Origin: Ziziphus jujuba
Taxonomy: Eukaryota; Streptophyta; Magnoliopsida; Rosales; Rhamnaceae
Direction: 5' to 3'
DNA length: 64,000 nucleotides
Assembly (NCBI RefSeq): GCF_031755915.1
Contig: NC_083384.1
Coordinates: forward strand, 1,248,501-1,312,500
Under the pieces are notes generated by a model. The model saw only the letters and a program-made list of their open reading frames with translations. It was not told the DNA's origin and did no database searches. Position numbers and translations under genes: made by a program. This document shows, piece by piece, positions 36,657 to 49,602 of the stretch (positions within the stretch are counted from its first letter, which is position 1; each line of letters opens with the position of its first letter).

Positions 36657-38341
36657 AAGTGAAAATGTTATAGCTGCTTCACAATGCTTTTTTTTTTTGT
36701 TTTTTCAATTAAATTTTTAGAAAATATGTTATTGATCTATGGCGACACATAAATACTATTATGGTTCGCCGATTATTGTGAATTTTATTTTTTTTTGTTT
36801 TTTTCTAAGTATTAAACAGTTGATTTCTTTCAACTTTAAATAACAAGTGAAAATGTTATAGCTGCTTCACAGTGCTTTTTTTTTTGTTTATTCAAATACA
36901 TTTTTAGAATATATGTTATTGATATATAGCGACGCGTAAATACTATTATGCGTCGCCTATTATTGTGAAAATTGTTTTTTTTGTTTTTTTTAATTATTAA
37001 ACAGTTGATTTCTTTCAGCTTTAGATAACAAGTGAAAATGTTATAGCTGCTTCACAATGCTTTTTTTTTGTTTTTTCAATTAAATTTTTAGAAAATATGT
37101 TATTGATATATGGCGACACATAAATACTATTACGCGTCGCCTATTATTGTGAAATTTTTTTATTTTCGTTTTTTTCTAAGTATTAAACAGTTGATTTCTT
37201 TCAACATTAAATAACAAGTGAAAATGTTATAGCTGCTTCACAGTGCTTTTTTTTTTTGTTTTTTCAAATAAATTTTTAGCAAATATGTTATTGATGTATG
37301 GCGACGCATAAATACCATTATGCGTCGCCTATTATTGTGAAAATTTTGTTTTTTCGTTTTTTTCTAAGTATTATACAGTTGATTTCTTTCAACTTTAAAT
37401 AACAAGTGAAAATGTTATAGCTGCTTCACGGTGCTTTTTTTTCTTTGTTTTTTAAAATTAATTTTTAGAAAATATGTTATTGATATATGGCGACGCATAA
37501 ATACCATTATGCGTCGCCTATTATTGTGAAATTTTTTTTTTGTTTTTTTCTCAGTATTAAACAGTTGATTTCTTTCAACTTTAAATAAGAAGTGAAAATG
37601 TTATAGCTGTTTCACAGTGCTTTTTTTTTCTTTTTTCAAATACATTTTTAGAAAATATGTTATTGATATATGGCGACGCATAAATACCATTATGCGTCGC
37701 CTATTATTGTGAAATTTTTGTTTTTTTTGTTTTTTTCTAAGTATTAAACATTTTCTTTCTTTCAACTTTAAATAACAAGTGAAAATGTTTTAGCTGCTTC
37801 ACAGTACTTGTTTTTTTTTGTTTTTTAAAATAAATTTTTAGCAAATATGTTATTGATGTATCGCGACGCATAAATACCATTATGCATCGCCTATTGTTGT
37901 GAAAATTTTGTTTTTTGTTTTTCTCTAAGTATTAAACAGTTGATTTCTTTCAACTTTAAATAACAAGTGAAAAATGTTATAGCTGCTTCACAGTGCTTTT
38001 TTTTTCTTTTTTCAAATACATTTTTAGAAAATATGTTATTGATATATGGCGACGCATAAATACCATTATGCGTCGCCTATTATTGTGAAATTTTTGTTTT
38101 TTTTGTTTTTTTCTAAGTATTAAACATTTTATTTCTTTCAACTTTAAATAACAAGTGAAAATGTTATAGCTGCTTCATGGTGCTTTTTTTTTTTTGTTTT
38201 TTAAAATAAATTTTTAGAAAATATGTTATTGATATATGGCGACGCATAAATACTATTATGCGTCGCCTATTATTGTGAAGTTTTTGTTTTTTCATTTTTT
38301 TCTAAGTATTATACAGTTGATTTCTTTCAACTTTAAATAAC
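36657..38341. repeat. 9-mer of the 35-38 kb pair (1,685 bp)
   Basis: The order B C I A' A A, a TATCGCGACGC unit, A, H equals the preceding block plus one A' unit. The marker TACTTG at 36121 and 37805 is offset by 1684 bp, while the B core marker GGTTCGCC at 35268 and 36763 is offset by 1495, which locates the extra unit between them. One anchor has an added A (GTGAAAAATG, near 37.97 kb). Confidence 0.78.
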
Positions 38342-40220
38342 AAGTGAAAATGTTATAGCTGCTTCACGGTGCTTTTTTTTCTTTGTTTTTTAAAATTAAT
38401 TTTTAGAAAATATGTTATTGATATATGGCGACGCATAAATACCATTATGCGTCGCCTAGTATTGTGAAATTTGTTTTTTTTGTTTTTTTCTAACTATTAA
38501 ACAGTTGATTTCTTTCAACTTTAAATAACAAGTGAAAATGTTATAGCTGCTTCACAGTGCTTTTTTTTTTTTGTTTATTCAAATAAATTTTTAGAAAATA
38601 TGTTATTGATATATCGCGTCGCATAAATACCATTATGCGTCGCCTATTATTGTGAAATTTTTTTTTTGTTTTTTTCTAAGTATTAAACAGTTGATTTCTT
38701 TCAACTTTAAATAACAAGTGAAAATTTAATAGCTGCTACACAATGCTTTTTTTTTTGTTTTTTCAATTAAATTTTTAGAAAATATGTTATTGATATATGG
38801 CTACACATAAATACTATTATGTTTCGCCGATTATTGTGAATTTTATTTTTTTTTTGTTTTTTTCTAAGTATTAAACAGTTCATTTCTTTCAACTTTAAAT
38901 AACAAATGAAAATGTTATAGCTGCTTCACAGTGCTTTTTTTTTTGTTTATTCAAATAAATTTTTAGAATATATGTTATTGATATATAGCGACGCGTAAAT
39001 ACCATTATGCGTCGCCTATTATTGTGAAATTTTTGTTTTTTCGTTTTTTTCTAAGTATTATACAGTTGATTTCTTTCAACTTTAAATAACAAGTGAAAAT
39101 GTTATGGCTGCTTCACGGTGCTTTTTTTTTTTGTTTTTTCAAATAAATTTATAGAAAATATGTTATTGATATATAGCGACGCATAAATACCATTATGTGT
39201 CGCCTGTTATTGTGAAATTTCTTTTTTTTTTGTTTTTTTCTGAGTATTAAACAGTTGATTTCTTTCAACTTTAAATAACAAGTGAAAATATTATAGCTGC
39301 TTCCCAGTGCTTTTTTTTTTTTGTTTTTTCAAATAAATTTTTAGAAAATATCTTATTGATATACGGCGACGCATAAATACTATTATGTTTCGCCGATTAT
39401 TGTGAATTTTATTTTTTTTTGTTTTTTTCTAAGTATTAAACTGTTGATTTCTTTCAAATTTAAATAACAAGTGAAAATGTTATAGCTGCTTCACAGTGCT
39501 TTTTTATTTTTATTGTTTCAAATAAGTTTTTAGCAAATATGTTATTGATGTATGGCGACGCATAAATACCATTATGCGTCGCCTATTATTGTGAAAATTT
39601 TGTTTTTTCATTTTTTTCTAAGTATTAAACAGTTGATTTCTTTCAACTTTAAATAACAAGTGAAAATGTTAATGCTGCTTCACAGTGCTTTTTTTTTTTT
39701 GTTTTTTCAAATAAATTTTTAGAAAATATGTTATTGATATATACCGACGCATAAATACCATTATGCGTCGCCTATTATTGTGAAATTTGTTTTTTTTGTT
39801 TTTTTCTAAGTATTAAACAGTTGATTTCTATCAACTTTAAATAACAAGTGAAAATGTTATAGCTGCTTCACAGTGCTTTTTTTTTTTTTGTTTATTCAAA
39901 TAAATTTTTAGAATATATGTTATTGATATATAGCGACGCGTAAATACCATTATGCGTCGCCTATTATTGTGAAAATTTTGTTTTTTCATTTTTTCTAAGT
40001 ATTATACAGTTGATTTCTTTCAACTTTAAATAACAAGTGAAAATGTTATAGCTGCTTCACGGTGCTTTTTTTTTTTGTTTTTTAAAATAAATTTTTAGAA
40101 AATATGTTATTGATATATGGCGATGCATAAATACCATTATGCGTCGCCTATTATTGTGAAAATTTTTTCTTTGTTTTTTTCTAAGTATTAAACAGTTGAT
40201 TTCTTTCAACTTTAAATAAT
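38342..40220. repeat. 10-monomer block, copy 1 (~1.88 kb)
   Basis: The order is A E, a GGCTACACATAA unit, C n J A' K C and an A-type with GGCGATGCATAA. It is repeated at 43223-45101 at an offset of 4881 bp (anchors 38716 and 43597). The third unit is the full-length relative of the 107-bp truncated unit. Similar cores in similar order at 23-25 kb suggest a common origin. Confidence 0.82.
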
Positions 40221-41720
40221 AAGTGAAAATATTATAGCTGCTTCACAGTGTTTTTTTTTTTTTTGTTTATTCAAATAAATTTTTAGAAAATATGTTATTG
40301 ATATCTGGCGACTCATAAATACTATTATGCGTTGCCTATTATTGTGAAAATTTTGTTTTTTTTGTTTTTTTCTAAGTATTACACATTTTATTTCTTTCAA
40401 CTTTAAATAACAAGTGAAAATGTTATAGCTGCTTCACGGTGCTTTTTTTTTTTTTGTTTTTTAAAATAAAGTTTTAGAAAATATGTTATTGATATATGGC
40501 GACGCATAAATACCATTATGCGTCGCCTATTATTGTGAAATTTTTTTTTTTTGCTTTTTTCTAAGTATTAAACAGTTGATTTCTTTCAACTTTAAATAAC
40601 AAGTGAAAATGTTATGGCTGCTTCACAGTGTTTTTTTTCTTTTTGTTTATTCAAATAAATTTTTAGAAAATATGTTATTGATATATAGCGACGCATCAGT
40701 ACCATTATGCGTCCCCTATAATTGTGAAATTTTTTTTTTTTCTAAGTATTAAACAGTAGATTTCTTTCAACTTTAAATAACAAGTGAAAATGTTATAGCT
40801 GCTTGACAGTGTTTTTTTTTTTTTTTGTTTATTCAAATAAATTTTTGGAAAATATGTTATTGATATATGGCGACACATAAATACTATTATGCGTCGCCTA
40901 TTATTGTGAAATTTTTTTATTTTCATTTTTTTCTAAGTATTAAACAGTTGATTTCTTTCAACATTAAATAACAAGTGAAAATGTTATAGCTGCTTCACAG
41001 TGCTTTTTTTTTTTTGTTTTTTCAAATAAATTTTTAGCAAATATGTTATTGATGTATGGCGACGCATAAATACCATTATGCGTCGCCCAGTATTGTGAAT
41101 TTTTTTTTTTTTGTTTTTTTCTAAGTATTAAACAGTTGATTTCTTTCAACTTTAAATAACAAGTGAAAATGTTATAGCTGCTTCACAATGCTTTTTTTTT
41201 TTGTTTTTTCAATTAAATTTTTAGAAAATATGTTATTGATCTATGGCGACACATAAATACTATTATGTTTCGCCGATTATTGTGAATTTTATTTTTTTTT
41301 GTTTTTTTCTAAGTATTAAATAGTTGATTTCTTTCAACTTTAAATAACAAGTGAAAATGTTATAGCTGCTTCACAGTGCTTTTTTTTTTGTTTATTCAAA
41401 TAAATTTTTAGAATATATGTTATTGATATATAGCGACGCGTAAATACCATTATGCGTCGCCTATTATTGTGAAAATTTTGTTTTTTCATTTTTTCTAAGT
41501 ATTATACAGTTGATTTCTTTCAACTTTAAATAACAAGTGAAAATGTTATAGCTGCTTCACGGTGCTTTTTTTTTTTGTTTTTTAAAATAAATTTTTAGAA
41601 AATATGTTATTGATATATGGCGACGCATAAATACCATTATGCGTCGCCTATTATTGTGAAAATTTTTTCTTTGTTTTTTTCTAAGTATTAAACAGTTGAT
41701 TTCTTTCAACTTTAAATAAT
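40221..41720. repeat. Standard 8-mer HOR, copy 1 (1,500 bp)
   Basis: The order is F A G I A' B C A. F anchors at 40221 and 41721 are exactly 1500 bp apart. The A' unit ends with CGCCCAGTATTG, the form shared with units outside the HOR and so probably older than CAGTACTG and CAATACTG seen in other copies. Confidence 0.87.
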
Positions 41721-43222
41721 AAGTGAAAATATTATAGCTGCTTCACAGTGTTTTTTTTTTTTTTGTTTATTCAAATAAATTTTTAGAAAATATGTTATTG
41801 ATATCTGGCGACTCATAAATACTATTATGCGTTGCCTATTATTGTGAAAATTTTGTTTTTTTTGTTTTTTTCTAAGTATTACACATTTTATTTCTTTCAA
41901 CTTTAAATAACAAGTGAAAATGTTATAGCTGCTTCACGGTGCTTTTTTTTTTTTTGTTTTTTAAAATAAAGTTGTAGAAAATATGTTATTGATATATGGC
42001 GACGCATAAATACCATTATGCGTCGCCTATTATTGTGAAATTTTTTTTTTTTGTTTTTTTCTAAGTATTAAACAGTTGATTTCTTTCAACTTTAAATAAC
42101 AAGTGAAAATGTTATGGCTGCTTCACAGTGTTTTTTTTCTTTTTGTTTATTCAAATAAATTTTTAGAAAATATGTTATTGATATATAGCGACGCATCAGT
42201 ACCATTATGCGTCCCCTATAATTGTGAAATTTGTTTTTTTTCTAAGTATTAAACAGTAGATTTCTTTCAACTTTAAATAACAAGTGAAAATGTTATAGCT
42301 GCTTGACAGTGTTTTTTTTTTTTTTTGTTTATTCAAATAAATTTTTAGAAAATATGTTATTGATATATGGCGACACATAAATACTATTATGCGTCGCCTA
42401 TTATTGTGAAATTTTTTTATTTTCATTTTTTTCTAAGTATTAAACAGTTGATTTCTTTCAACATTAAATAACAAGTGAAAATGTTATAGCTGCTTCACAG
42501 TGCTTTTTTTTTTTGTTTTTTCAAATAAATTTTTAGCAAATATGTTATTGATGTATGGCGACGCATAAATACCATTATGCGTCGCCCAATACTGTGAATT
42601 TTTTTTTTTTTGTTTTTTTCTAAGTATTAAACAGTTGATTTCTTTCAACTTTAAATAACAAGTGAAAATGTTATAGCTGCTTCACAATGCTTTTTTTTTT
42701 TGTTTTTTCAATTAAATTTTTAGAAAATATGTTATTGATCTATGGCGACACATAAATACTATTATGTTTCGCCGATTATTGTGAATTTTATTTTTTTTTG
42801 TTTTTTTCTAAGTATTAAATAGTTGATTTCTTTCAACTTTAAATAACAAGTGAAAATGTTATAGCTGCTTCACAGTGCTTTTTTTTTTGTTTATTCAAAT
42901 AAATTTTTAGAATATATGTTATTGATATATAGCGACGCGTAAATACCATTATGCGTCGCCTATTATTGTGAAAATTTTGTTTTTTCATTTTTTCTAAGTA
43001 TTATACAGTTGATTTCTTTCAACTTTAAATAACAAGTGAAAATGTTATAGCTGCTTCACGGTGCTTTTTTTTTTTTGTTTTTTAAAATAAATTTTTAGAA
43101 AATATGTTATTGATATATGGCGACGCATAAATACTATTATGCGTCGCCTATTATTGTGAAGTTTTTGTTTTTTCGTTTTTTTCTAAGTATTATACAGTTG
43201 ATTTCTTTCAACTTTAAATAAC
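41721..43222. repeat. Standard 8-mer HOR, copy 2, with chimeric last unit
   Basis: The order is F A G I A' B C and then a unit whose first half matches the usual eighth unit but whose core (loop ATACTA) and downstream half (GTGAAGTTTTTG) match the H unit near 38.24 kb. The next block is the second copy of the 38.3-kb segment. The junction therefore lies inside this unit, in or just before the palindrome near 43.13 kb. Confidence 0.82.
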
Positions 43223-45101
43223 AAGTGAAAATGTTATAGCTGCTTCACGGTGCTTTTTTTTCTTTGTTTTTTAAAATTAATTTTTAGAAAATATGTTATT
43301 GATATATGGCGACGCATAAATACCATTATGCGTCGCCTAGTATTGTGAAATTTGTTTTTTTTGTTTTTTTCTAACTATTAAACAGTTGATTTCTTTCAAC
43401 TTTAAATAACAAGTGAAAATGTTATAGCTGCTTCACAGTGCTTTTTTTTTTTTGTTTATTCAAATAAATTTTTAGAAAATATGTTATTGATATATCGCGT
43501 CGCATAAATACCATTATGCGTCGCCTATTATTGTGAAATTTTTTTTTTGTTTTTTTCTAAGTATTAAACAGTTGATTTCTTTCAACTTTAAATAACAAGT
43601 GAAAATTTAATAGCTGCTACACAATGCTTTTTTTTTTGTTTTTTCAATTAAATTTTTAGAAAATATGTTATTGATATATGGCTACACATAAATACTATTA
43701 TGTTTCGCCGATTATTGTGAATTTTATTTTTTTTTTGTTTTTTTCTAAGTATTAAACAGTTCATTTCTTTCAACTTTAAATAACAAATGAAAATGTTATA
43801 GCTGCTTCACAGTGCTTTTTTTTTTGTTTATTCAAATAAATTTTTAGAATATATGTTATTGATATATAGCGACGCGTAAATACCATTATGCGTCGCCTAT
43901 TATTGTGAAATTTTTGTTTTTTCGTTTTTTTCTAAGTATTATACAGTTGATTTCTTTCAACTTTAAATAACAAGTGAAAATGTTATGGCTGCTTCACGGT
44001 GCTTTTTTTTTTTGTTTTTTCAAATAAATTTATAGAAAATATGTTATTGATATATAGCGACGCATAAATACCATTATGTGTCGCCTGTTATTGTGAAATT
44101 TCTTTTTTTTTTTGTTTTTTTCTGAGTATTAAACAGTTGATTTCTTTCAACTTTAAATAACAAGTGAAAATATTATAGCTGCTTCCCAGTGCTTTTTTTT
44201 TTTGTTTTTTCAAATAAATTTTTAGAAAATATCTTATTGATATACGGCGACGCATAAATACTATTATGTTTCGCCGATTATTGTGAATTTTATTTTTTTT
44301 TGTTTTTTTCTAAGTATTAAACTGTTGATTTCTTTCAAATTTAAATAACAAGTGAAAATGTTATAGCTGCTTCACAGTGCTTTTTTATTTTTATTGTTTC
44401 AAATAAGTTTTTAGCAAATATGTTATTGATGTATGGCGACGCATAAATACCATTATGCGTCGCCTATTATTGTGAAAATTTTGTTTTTTCATTTTTTTCT
44501 AAGTATTAAACAGTTGATTTCTTTCAACTTTAAATAACAAGTGAAAATGTTAATGCTGCTTCACAGTGCTTTTTTTTTTTTGTTTTTTCAAATAAATTTT
44601 TAGAAAATATGTTATTGATATATACCGACGCATAAATACCATTATGCGTCGCCTATTATTGTGAAATTTGTTTTTTTTGTTTTTTTCTAAGTATTAAACA
44701 GTTGATTTCTATCAACTTTAAATAACAAGTGAAAATGTTATAGCTGCTTCACAGTGCTTTTTTTTTTTTTGTTTATTCAAATAAATTTTTAGAATATATG
44801 TTATTGATATATAGCGACGCGTAAATACCATTATGCGTCGCCTATTATTGTGAAAATTTTGTTTTTTCATTTTTTCTAAGTATTATACAGTTGATTTCTT
44901 TCAACTTTAAATAACAAGTGAAAATGTTATAGCTGCTTCACGGTGCTTTTTTTTTTTGTTTTTTAAAATAAATTTTTAGAAAATATGTTATTGATATATG
45001 GCGATGCATAAATACCATTATGCGTCGCCTATTATTGTGAAAATTTTTTCTTTGTTTTTTTCTAAGTATTAAACAGTTGATTTCTTTCAACTTTAAATAA
45101 T
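43223..45101. repeat. 10-monomer block, copy 2 (~1.88 kb)
   Basis: It repeats A E, GGCTACACATAA unit, C n J A' K C A(GGCGATGC) at an offset of 4881 bp from copy 1, with the same private markers such as GTGTCGCCTGTTATTG and GCTGCTACACAATGC. Few differences are visible, so a 4.9-kb segment (26 monomers) was duplicated recently, or was duplicated in assembly. Confidence 0.83.
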
Positions 45102-46603
45102 AAGTGAAAATATTATAGCTGCTTCACAGTGTTTTTTTTTTTTTTGTTTATTCAAATAAATTTTTAGAAAATATGTTATTGATATCTGGCGACTCATAAA
45201 TACTATTATGCGTTGCCTATTATTGTGAAAATTTTGTTTTTTTTGTTTTTTTCTAAGTATTACACATTTTATTTCTTTCAACTTTAAATAACAAGTGAAA
45301 ATGTTATAGCTGCTTCACGGTGCTTTTTTTTTTTTTGTTTTTTAAAATAAAGTTTTAGAAAATATGTTATTGATATATGGCGACGCATAAATACCATTAT
45401 GCGTCGCCTATTATTGTGAAATTTTTTTTTTTTGCTTTTTTCTAAGTATTAAACAGTTGATTTCTTTCAACTTTAAATAACAAGTGAAAATGTTATGGCT
45501 GCTTCACAGTGTTTTTTTTCTTTTTGTTTATTCAAATAAATTTTTAGAAAATATGTTATTGATATATAGCGACGCATCAGTACCATTATGCGTCCCCTAT
45601 AATTGTGAAATTTTTTTTTTTTCTAAGTATTAAACAGTAGATTTCTTTCAACTTTAAATAACAAGTGAAAATATTATAGCTGCTTCCCAGTGCTTTTTTT
45701 TTTTTGTTTTTTCAAATAAATTTTTAGAAAATATCTTATTGATATACGGCGACGCATAAATACTATTATGTTTCGCCGATTATTGTGAATTTTATTTTTT
45801 TTTGTTTTTTTCTAAGTATTAAACTGTTGATTTCTTTCAAATTTAAATAACAAGTGAAAATGTTATAGCTGCTTCACAGTGCTTTTTTATTTTTATTGTT
45901 TCAAATAAGTTTTTAGCAAATATGTTATTGATGTATGGCGACGCATAAATACCATTATGCGTCGCCTATTATTGTGAAAATTTTGTTTTTTCATTTTTTT
46001 CTAAGTATTAAACAGTTGATTTCTTTCAACTTTAAATAACAAGTGAAAATGTTAATGCTGCTTCACAGTGCTTTTTTTTTTTTGTTTTTTCAAATAAATT
46101 TTTAGAAAATATGTTATTGATATATACCGACGCATAAATACCATTATGCGTCGCCTATTATTGTGAAATTTGTTTTTTTTGTTTTTTTCTAAGTATTAAA
46201 CAGTTGATTTCTATCAACTTTAAATAACAAGTGAAAATGTTATAGCTGCTTCACAGTGCTTTTTTTTTTTTTGTTTATTCAAATAAATTTTTAGAATATA
46301 TGTTATTGATATATAGCGACGCGTAAATACCATTATGCGTCGCCTATTATTGTGAAAATTTTGTTTTTTCATTTTTTCTAAGTATTATACAGTTGATTTC
46401 TTTCAACTTTAAATAACAAGTGAAAATGTTATAGCTGCTTCACGGTGCTTTTTTTTTTTGTTTTTTAAAATAAATTTTTAGAAAATATGTTATTGATATA
46501 TGGCGATGCATAAATACCATTATGCGTCGCCTATTATTGTGAAAATTTTTTCTTTGTTTTTTTCTAAGTATTAAACAGTTGATTTCTTTCAACTTTAAAT
46601 AAT
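45102..46603. repeat. Composite 8-mer F-A-G-J-A-K-C-A (1,502 bp)
   Basis: It starts like a standard 8-mer (F A G) and then continues J A' K C A(GGCGATGC), as in the 10-monomer block. The switch lies between the G tail (CAGTAGATTTC, near 45.63 kb) and the J head (GAAAATATTATAG then CTTCCCAGTGC, from 45663). By length it equals a standard 8-mer, but five of its eight units come from the other family. Confidence 0.85.
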
Positions 46604-48102
46604 AAGTGAAAATATTATAGCTGCTTCACAGTGTTTTTTTTTTTTTTGTTTATTCAAATAAATTTTTAGAAAATATGTTATTGATATCTGGCGACTCATA
46701 AATACTATTATGCGTTGCCTATTATTGTGAAAATTTTGTTTTTTTTGTTTTTTTCTAAGTATTACACATTTTATTTCTTTCAACTTTAAATAACAAGTGA
46801 AAATGTTATAGCTGCTTCACGGTGCTTTTTTTTTTTTTGTTTTTTAAAATAAAGTTTTAGAAAATATGTTATTGATATATGGCGACGCATAAATACCATT
46901 ATGCGTCGCCTATTATTGTGAAATTTTTTTTTTTTGCTTTTTTCTAAGTATTAAACAGTTGATTTCTTTCAACTTTAAATAACAAGTGAAAATGTTATGG
47001 CTGCTTCACAGTGTTTTTTTTCTTTTTGTTTATTCAAATAAATTTTTAGAAAATATGTTATTGATATATAGCGACGCATCAGTACCATTATGCGTCCCCT
47101 ATAATTGTGAAATTTTTTTTTTTTCTAAGTATTAAACAGTAGATTTCTTTCAACTTTAAATAACAAGTGAAAATGTTATAGCTGCTTGACAGTGTTTTTT
47201 TTTTTTTTTGTTTATTCAAATAAATTTTTAGAAAATATGTTATTGATATATGGCGACACATAAATACTATTATGCGTCGCCTATTATTGTGAAATTTTTT
47301 TATTTTCATTTTTTTCTAAGTATTAAACAGTTGATTTCTTTCAACATTAAATAACAAGTGAAAATGTTATAGCTGCTTCACAGTGCTTTTTTTTTTTTGT
47401 TTTTTCAAATAAATTTTTAGCAAATATGTTATTGATGTATGGCGACGCATAAATACCATTATGCGTCGCCCAGTATTGTGAATTTTTTTTTTTTGTTTTT
47501 TTCTAAGTATTAAACAGTTGATTTCTTTCAACTTTAAATAACAAGTGAAAATGTTATAGCTGCTTCACAATGCTTTTTTTTTTTGTTTTTTCAATTAAAT
47601 TTTTAGAAAATATGTTATTGATCTATGGCGACACATAAATACTATTATGTTTCACCGATTATTGTGAATTTTATTTTTTTTTGTTTTTTTCTAAGTATTA
47701 AATAGTTGATTTCTTTCAACTTTAAATAACAAGTGAAAATGTTATAGCTGCTTCACAGTGCTTTTTTTTTTGTTTATTCAAATAAATTTTTAGAATATAT
47801 GTTATTGATATATAGCGACGCGTAAATACCATTATGCGTCGCCTATTATTGTGAAAATTTTGTTTTTTCATTTTTTCTAAGTATTATACAGTTGATTTCT
47901 TTCAACTTTAAATAACAAGTGAAAATGTTATAGCTGCTTCACGGTGCTTTTTTTTTTTGTTTTTTAAAATAAATTTTTAGAAAATATGTTATTGATATAT
48001 GGCGACGCATAAATACCATTATGCGTCGCCTATTATTGTGAAAATTTTTTCTTTGTTTTTTTCTAAGTATTAAACAGTTGATTTCTTTCAACTTTAAATA
48101 AT
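46604..48102. repeat. Standard 8-mer HOR, copy 3 (1,499 bp)
   Basis: The order is F A G I A' B C A, with A' ending CAGTATTG. The B core has a private change, TTTCACCG for TTTCGCCG, near 47.65 kb, which is a CpG transition. Confidence 0.87.
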
Positions 48103-48188
48103 AAGTGAAAATATTATAGCTGCTTCACAGTGTTTTTTTTTTTTTTGTTTATTCAAATATATTTTTAGAAAATATGTTATTGATATCT

Positions 48189-48218
48189 GGCGACTCATAA
48201 ATACTATTATGCGTTGCC
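48189..48218. repeat. Core palindrome, type F (marker of the 8-mer HOR)
   Basis: The left arm is GGCGACTCATAA and the right arm TTATGCGTTGCC, preceded by GATATCT. Left position 7 (G to T) is mismatched. Right position 9 (C to T, a CpG transition) leaves a G/T. Twelve copies were found, with unit anchors at 40221, 41721, 45102, 46604, 48103, 49603, 51102, 52602, 54101, 56538, 58039 and 60100. They mostly carry the linked markers AATAATAAG and GAAAATATTATAG. Confidence 0.88.
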
Positions 48219-48568
48219 TATTATTGTGAAAATTTTGTTTTTTTTGTTTTTTTCTAAGTATTACACATTTTATTTCTTTCAACTTTAAATAACAAGTGAA
48301 AATGTTATTGCTGCTTCACGGTGCTTTTTTTTTTTTTGTTTTTTAAAATAAAGTTTTAGAAAATATGTTATTGATATATGGCGACGCATAAATACCATTA
48401 TGCGTCGCCTATTATTGTGAAATTTTTTTTTTTTGTTTTTTTCTAAGTATTAAACAGTTGATTTCTTTCAACTTTAAATAACAAGTGAAAATGTTATGGC
48501 TGCTTCACAGTGTTTTTTTTCTTTTTGTTTATTCAAATAAATTTTTAGAAAATATGTTATTGATATAT

Positions 48569-48598
48569 AGCGACGCATCAGTACCATTATGCGTCCCC
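48569..48598. repeat. Core palindrome, type G
   Basis: The core reads AGCGACGCATCAGTACC then ATTATGCGTCCCC, followed by TATAATTGTG. It resembles type D (same GCGTCCCC and altered loop edge) but has CAG where D has CTG. The downstream inverted repeat is changed to CAGTAGATTTC. Versions with TTTTTCGAAAAT upstream (G') occur near 24.07, 28.67, 54.56, 58.51 and 60.57 kb. Confidence 0.82.
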
Positions 48599-48750
48599 TA
48601 TAATTGTGAAATTTTTTTTTTTTCTAAGTATTAAACAGTAGATTTCTTTCAACTTTAAATAACAAGTGAAAATGTTATAGCTGCTTGACAGTGTTTTTTT
48701 TTTTTTTTGTTTATTCAAATAAATTTTTAGAAAATATGTTATTGATATAT

Positions 48751-48780
48751 GGCGACACATAAATACTATTATGCGTCGCC
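48751..48780. repeat. Core palindrome, type I
   Basis: The left arm is GGCGACACATAA, as in type B, and the right arm is TTATGCGTCGCC, as in type A, with loop ATACTA. Left position 7 is therefore an A facing C. The unit could be a B/A recombinant or an ancestor of B that has only the first CpG transition. The following inverted repeat often reads TTTCAACATTAAATAAC, a linked marker. Confidence 0.8.
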
Positions 48781-49602
48781 TATTATTGTGAAATTTTTTT
48801 ATTTTCATTTTTTTCTAAGTATTAAACAGTTGATTTCTTTCAACATTAAATAACAAGTGAAAATGTTATAGCTGCTTCACAGTGCTTTTTTTTTTTTGTT
48901 TTTTCAAATAAATTTTTAGCAAATATGTTATTGATGTATGGCGACGCATAAATACCATTATGCGTCGCCCAGTACTGTGAATTTTTTTTTTTTTGTTTTT
49001 TTCTAAGTATTAAACAGTTGATTTCTTTCAACTTTAAATAACAAGTGAAAATGTTATAGCTGCTTCACAATGCTTTTTTTTTTTGTTTTTTCAATTAAAT
49101 TTTTAGAAAATATGTTATTGATCTATGGCGACACATAAATACTATTATGTTTCGCCGATTATTGTGAATTTTATTTTTTTTTGTTTTTTTCTAAGTATTA
49201 AATAGTTGATTTCTTTCAACTTTAAATAACAAGTGAAAATGTTATAGCTGCTTCACAGTGCTTTTTTTTTTGTTTATTCAAATAAATTTTTAGAATATAT
49301 GTTATTGATATATAGCGACGCGTAAATACCATTATGCGTCGCCTATTATTGTGAAAATTTTGTTTTTTCATTTTTTCTAAGTATTATACAGTTGATTTCT
49401 TTCAACTTTAAATAACAAGTGAAAATGTTATAGCTGCTTCACGGTGCTTTTTTTTTTTGTTTTTTAAAATAAATTTTTAGAAAATATGTTATTGATATAT
49501 GGCGACGCATAAATACCATTATGCGTCGCCTATTATTGTGAAAATTTTTTCTTTGTTTTTTTCTAAGTATTAAACAGTTGATTTCTTTCAACTTTAAATA
49601 AT

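Larger units (their letters stand above)
48103..49602. repeat. Standard 8-mer HOR, copy 4 (1,500 bp)
   Basis: The order is F A G I A' B C A. The F unit has CAAATATATTTTT in place of CAAATAAATTTTT, a marker also seen in copies 5 to 7 and at 56.59 kb. A' ends CAGTACTG. The second unit begins GAAAATGTTATTGCTG, a private change. Confidence 0.87.

Noticed and set aside
40705..40926. Minus-strand 73-codon frames with an ATG start, repeated in each 8-mer (also 42205, 47088, 48587, 50086, 51586, 53086, 57023) and an 86-codon frame at 58444-58704
   Set aside because: They run across two satellite units (I into G) where T-tract lengths happen to keep the frame open. There is no domain, no start context and no conservation beyond the repeat itself.
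40964..41149. Minus-strand 61-codon frames rich in Asn, Tyr and Ile in A' units (also 33461, 48846, 50345, 51845, 53345, 55405, 57282, 61404, 63271)
   Set aside because: Same monomer read in another frame after a T-tract length change; not a gene.
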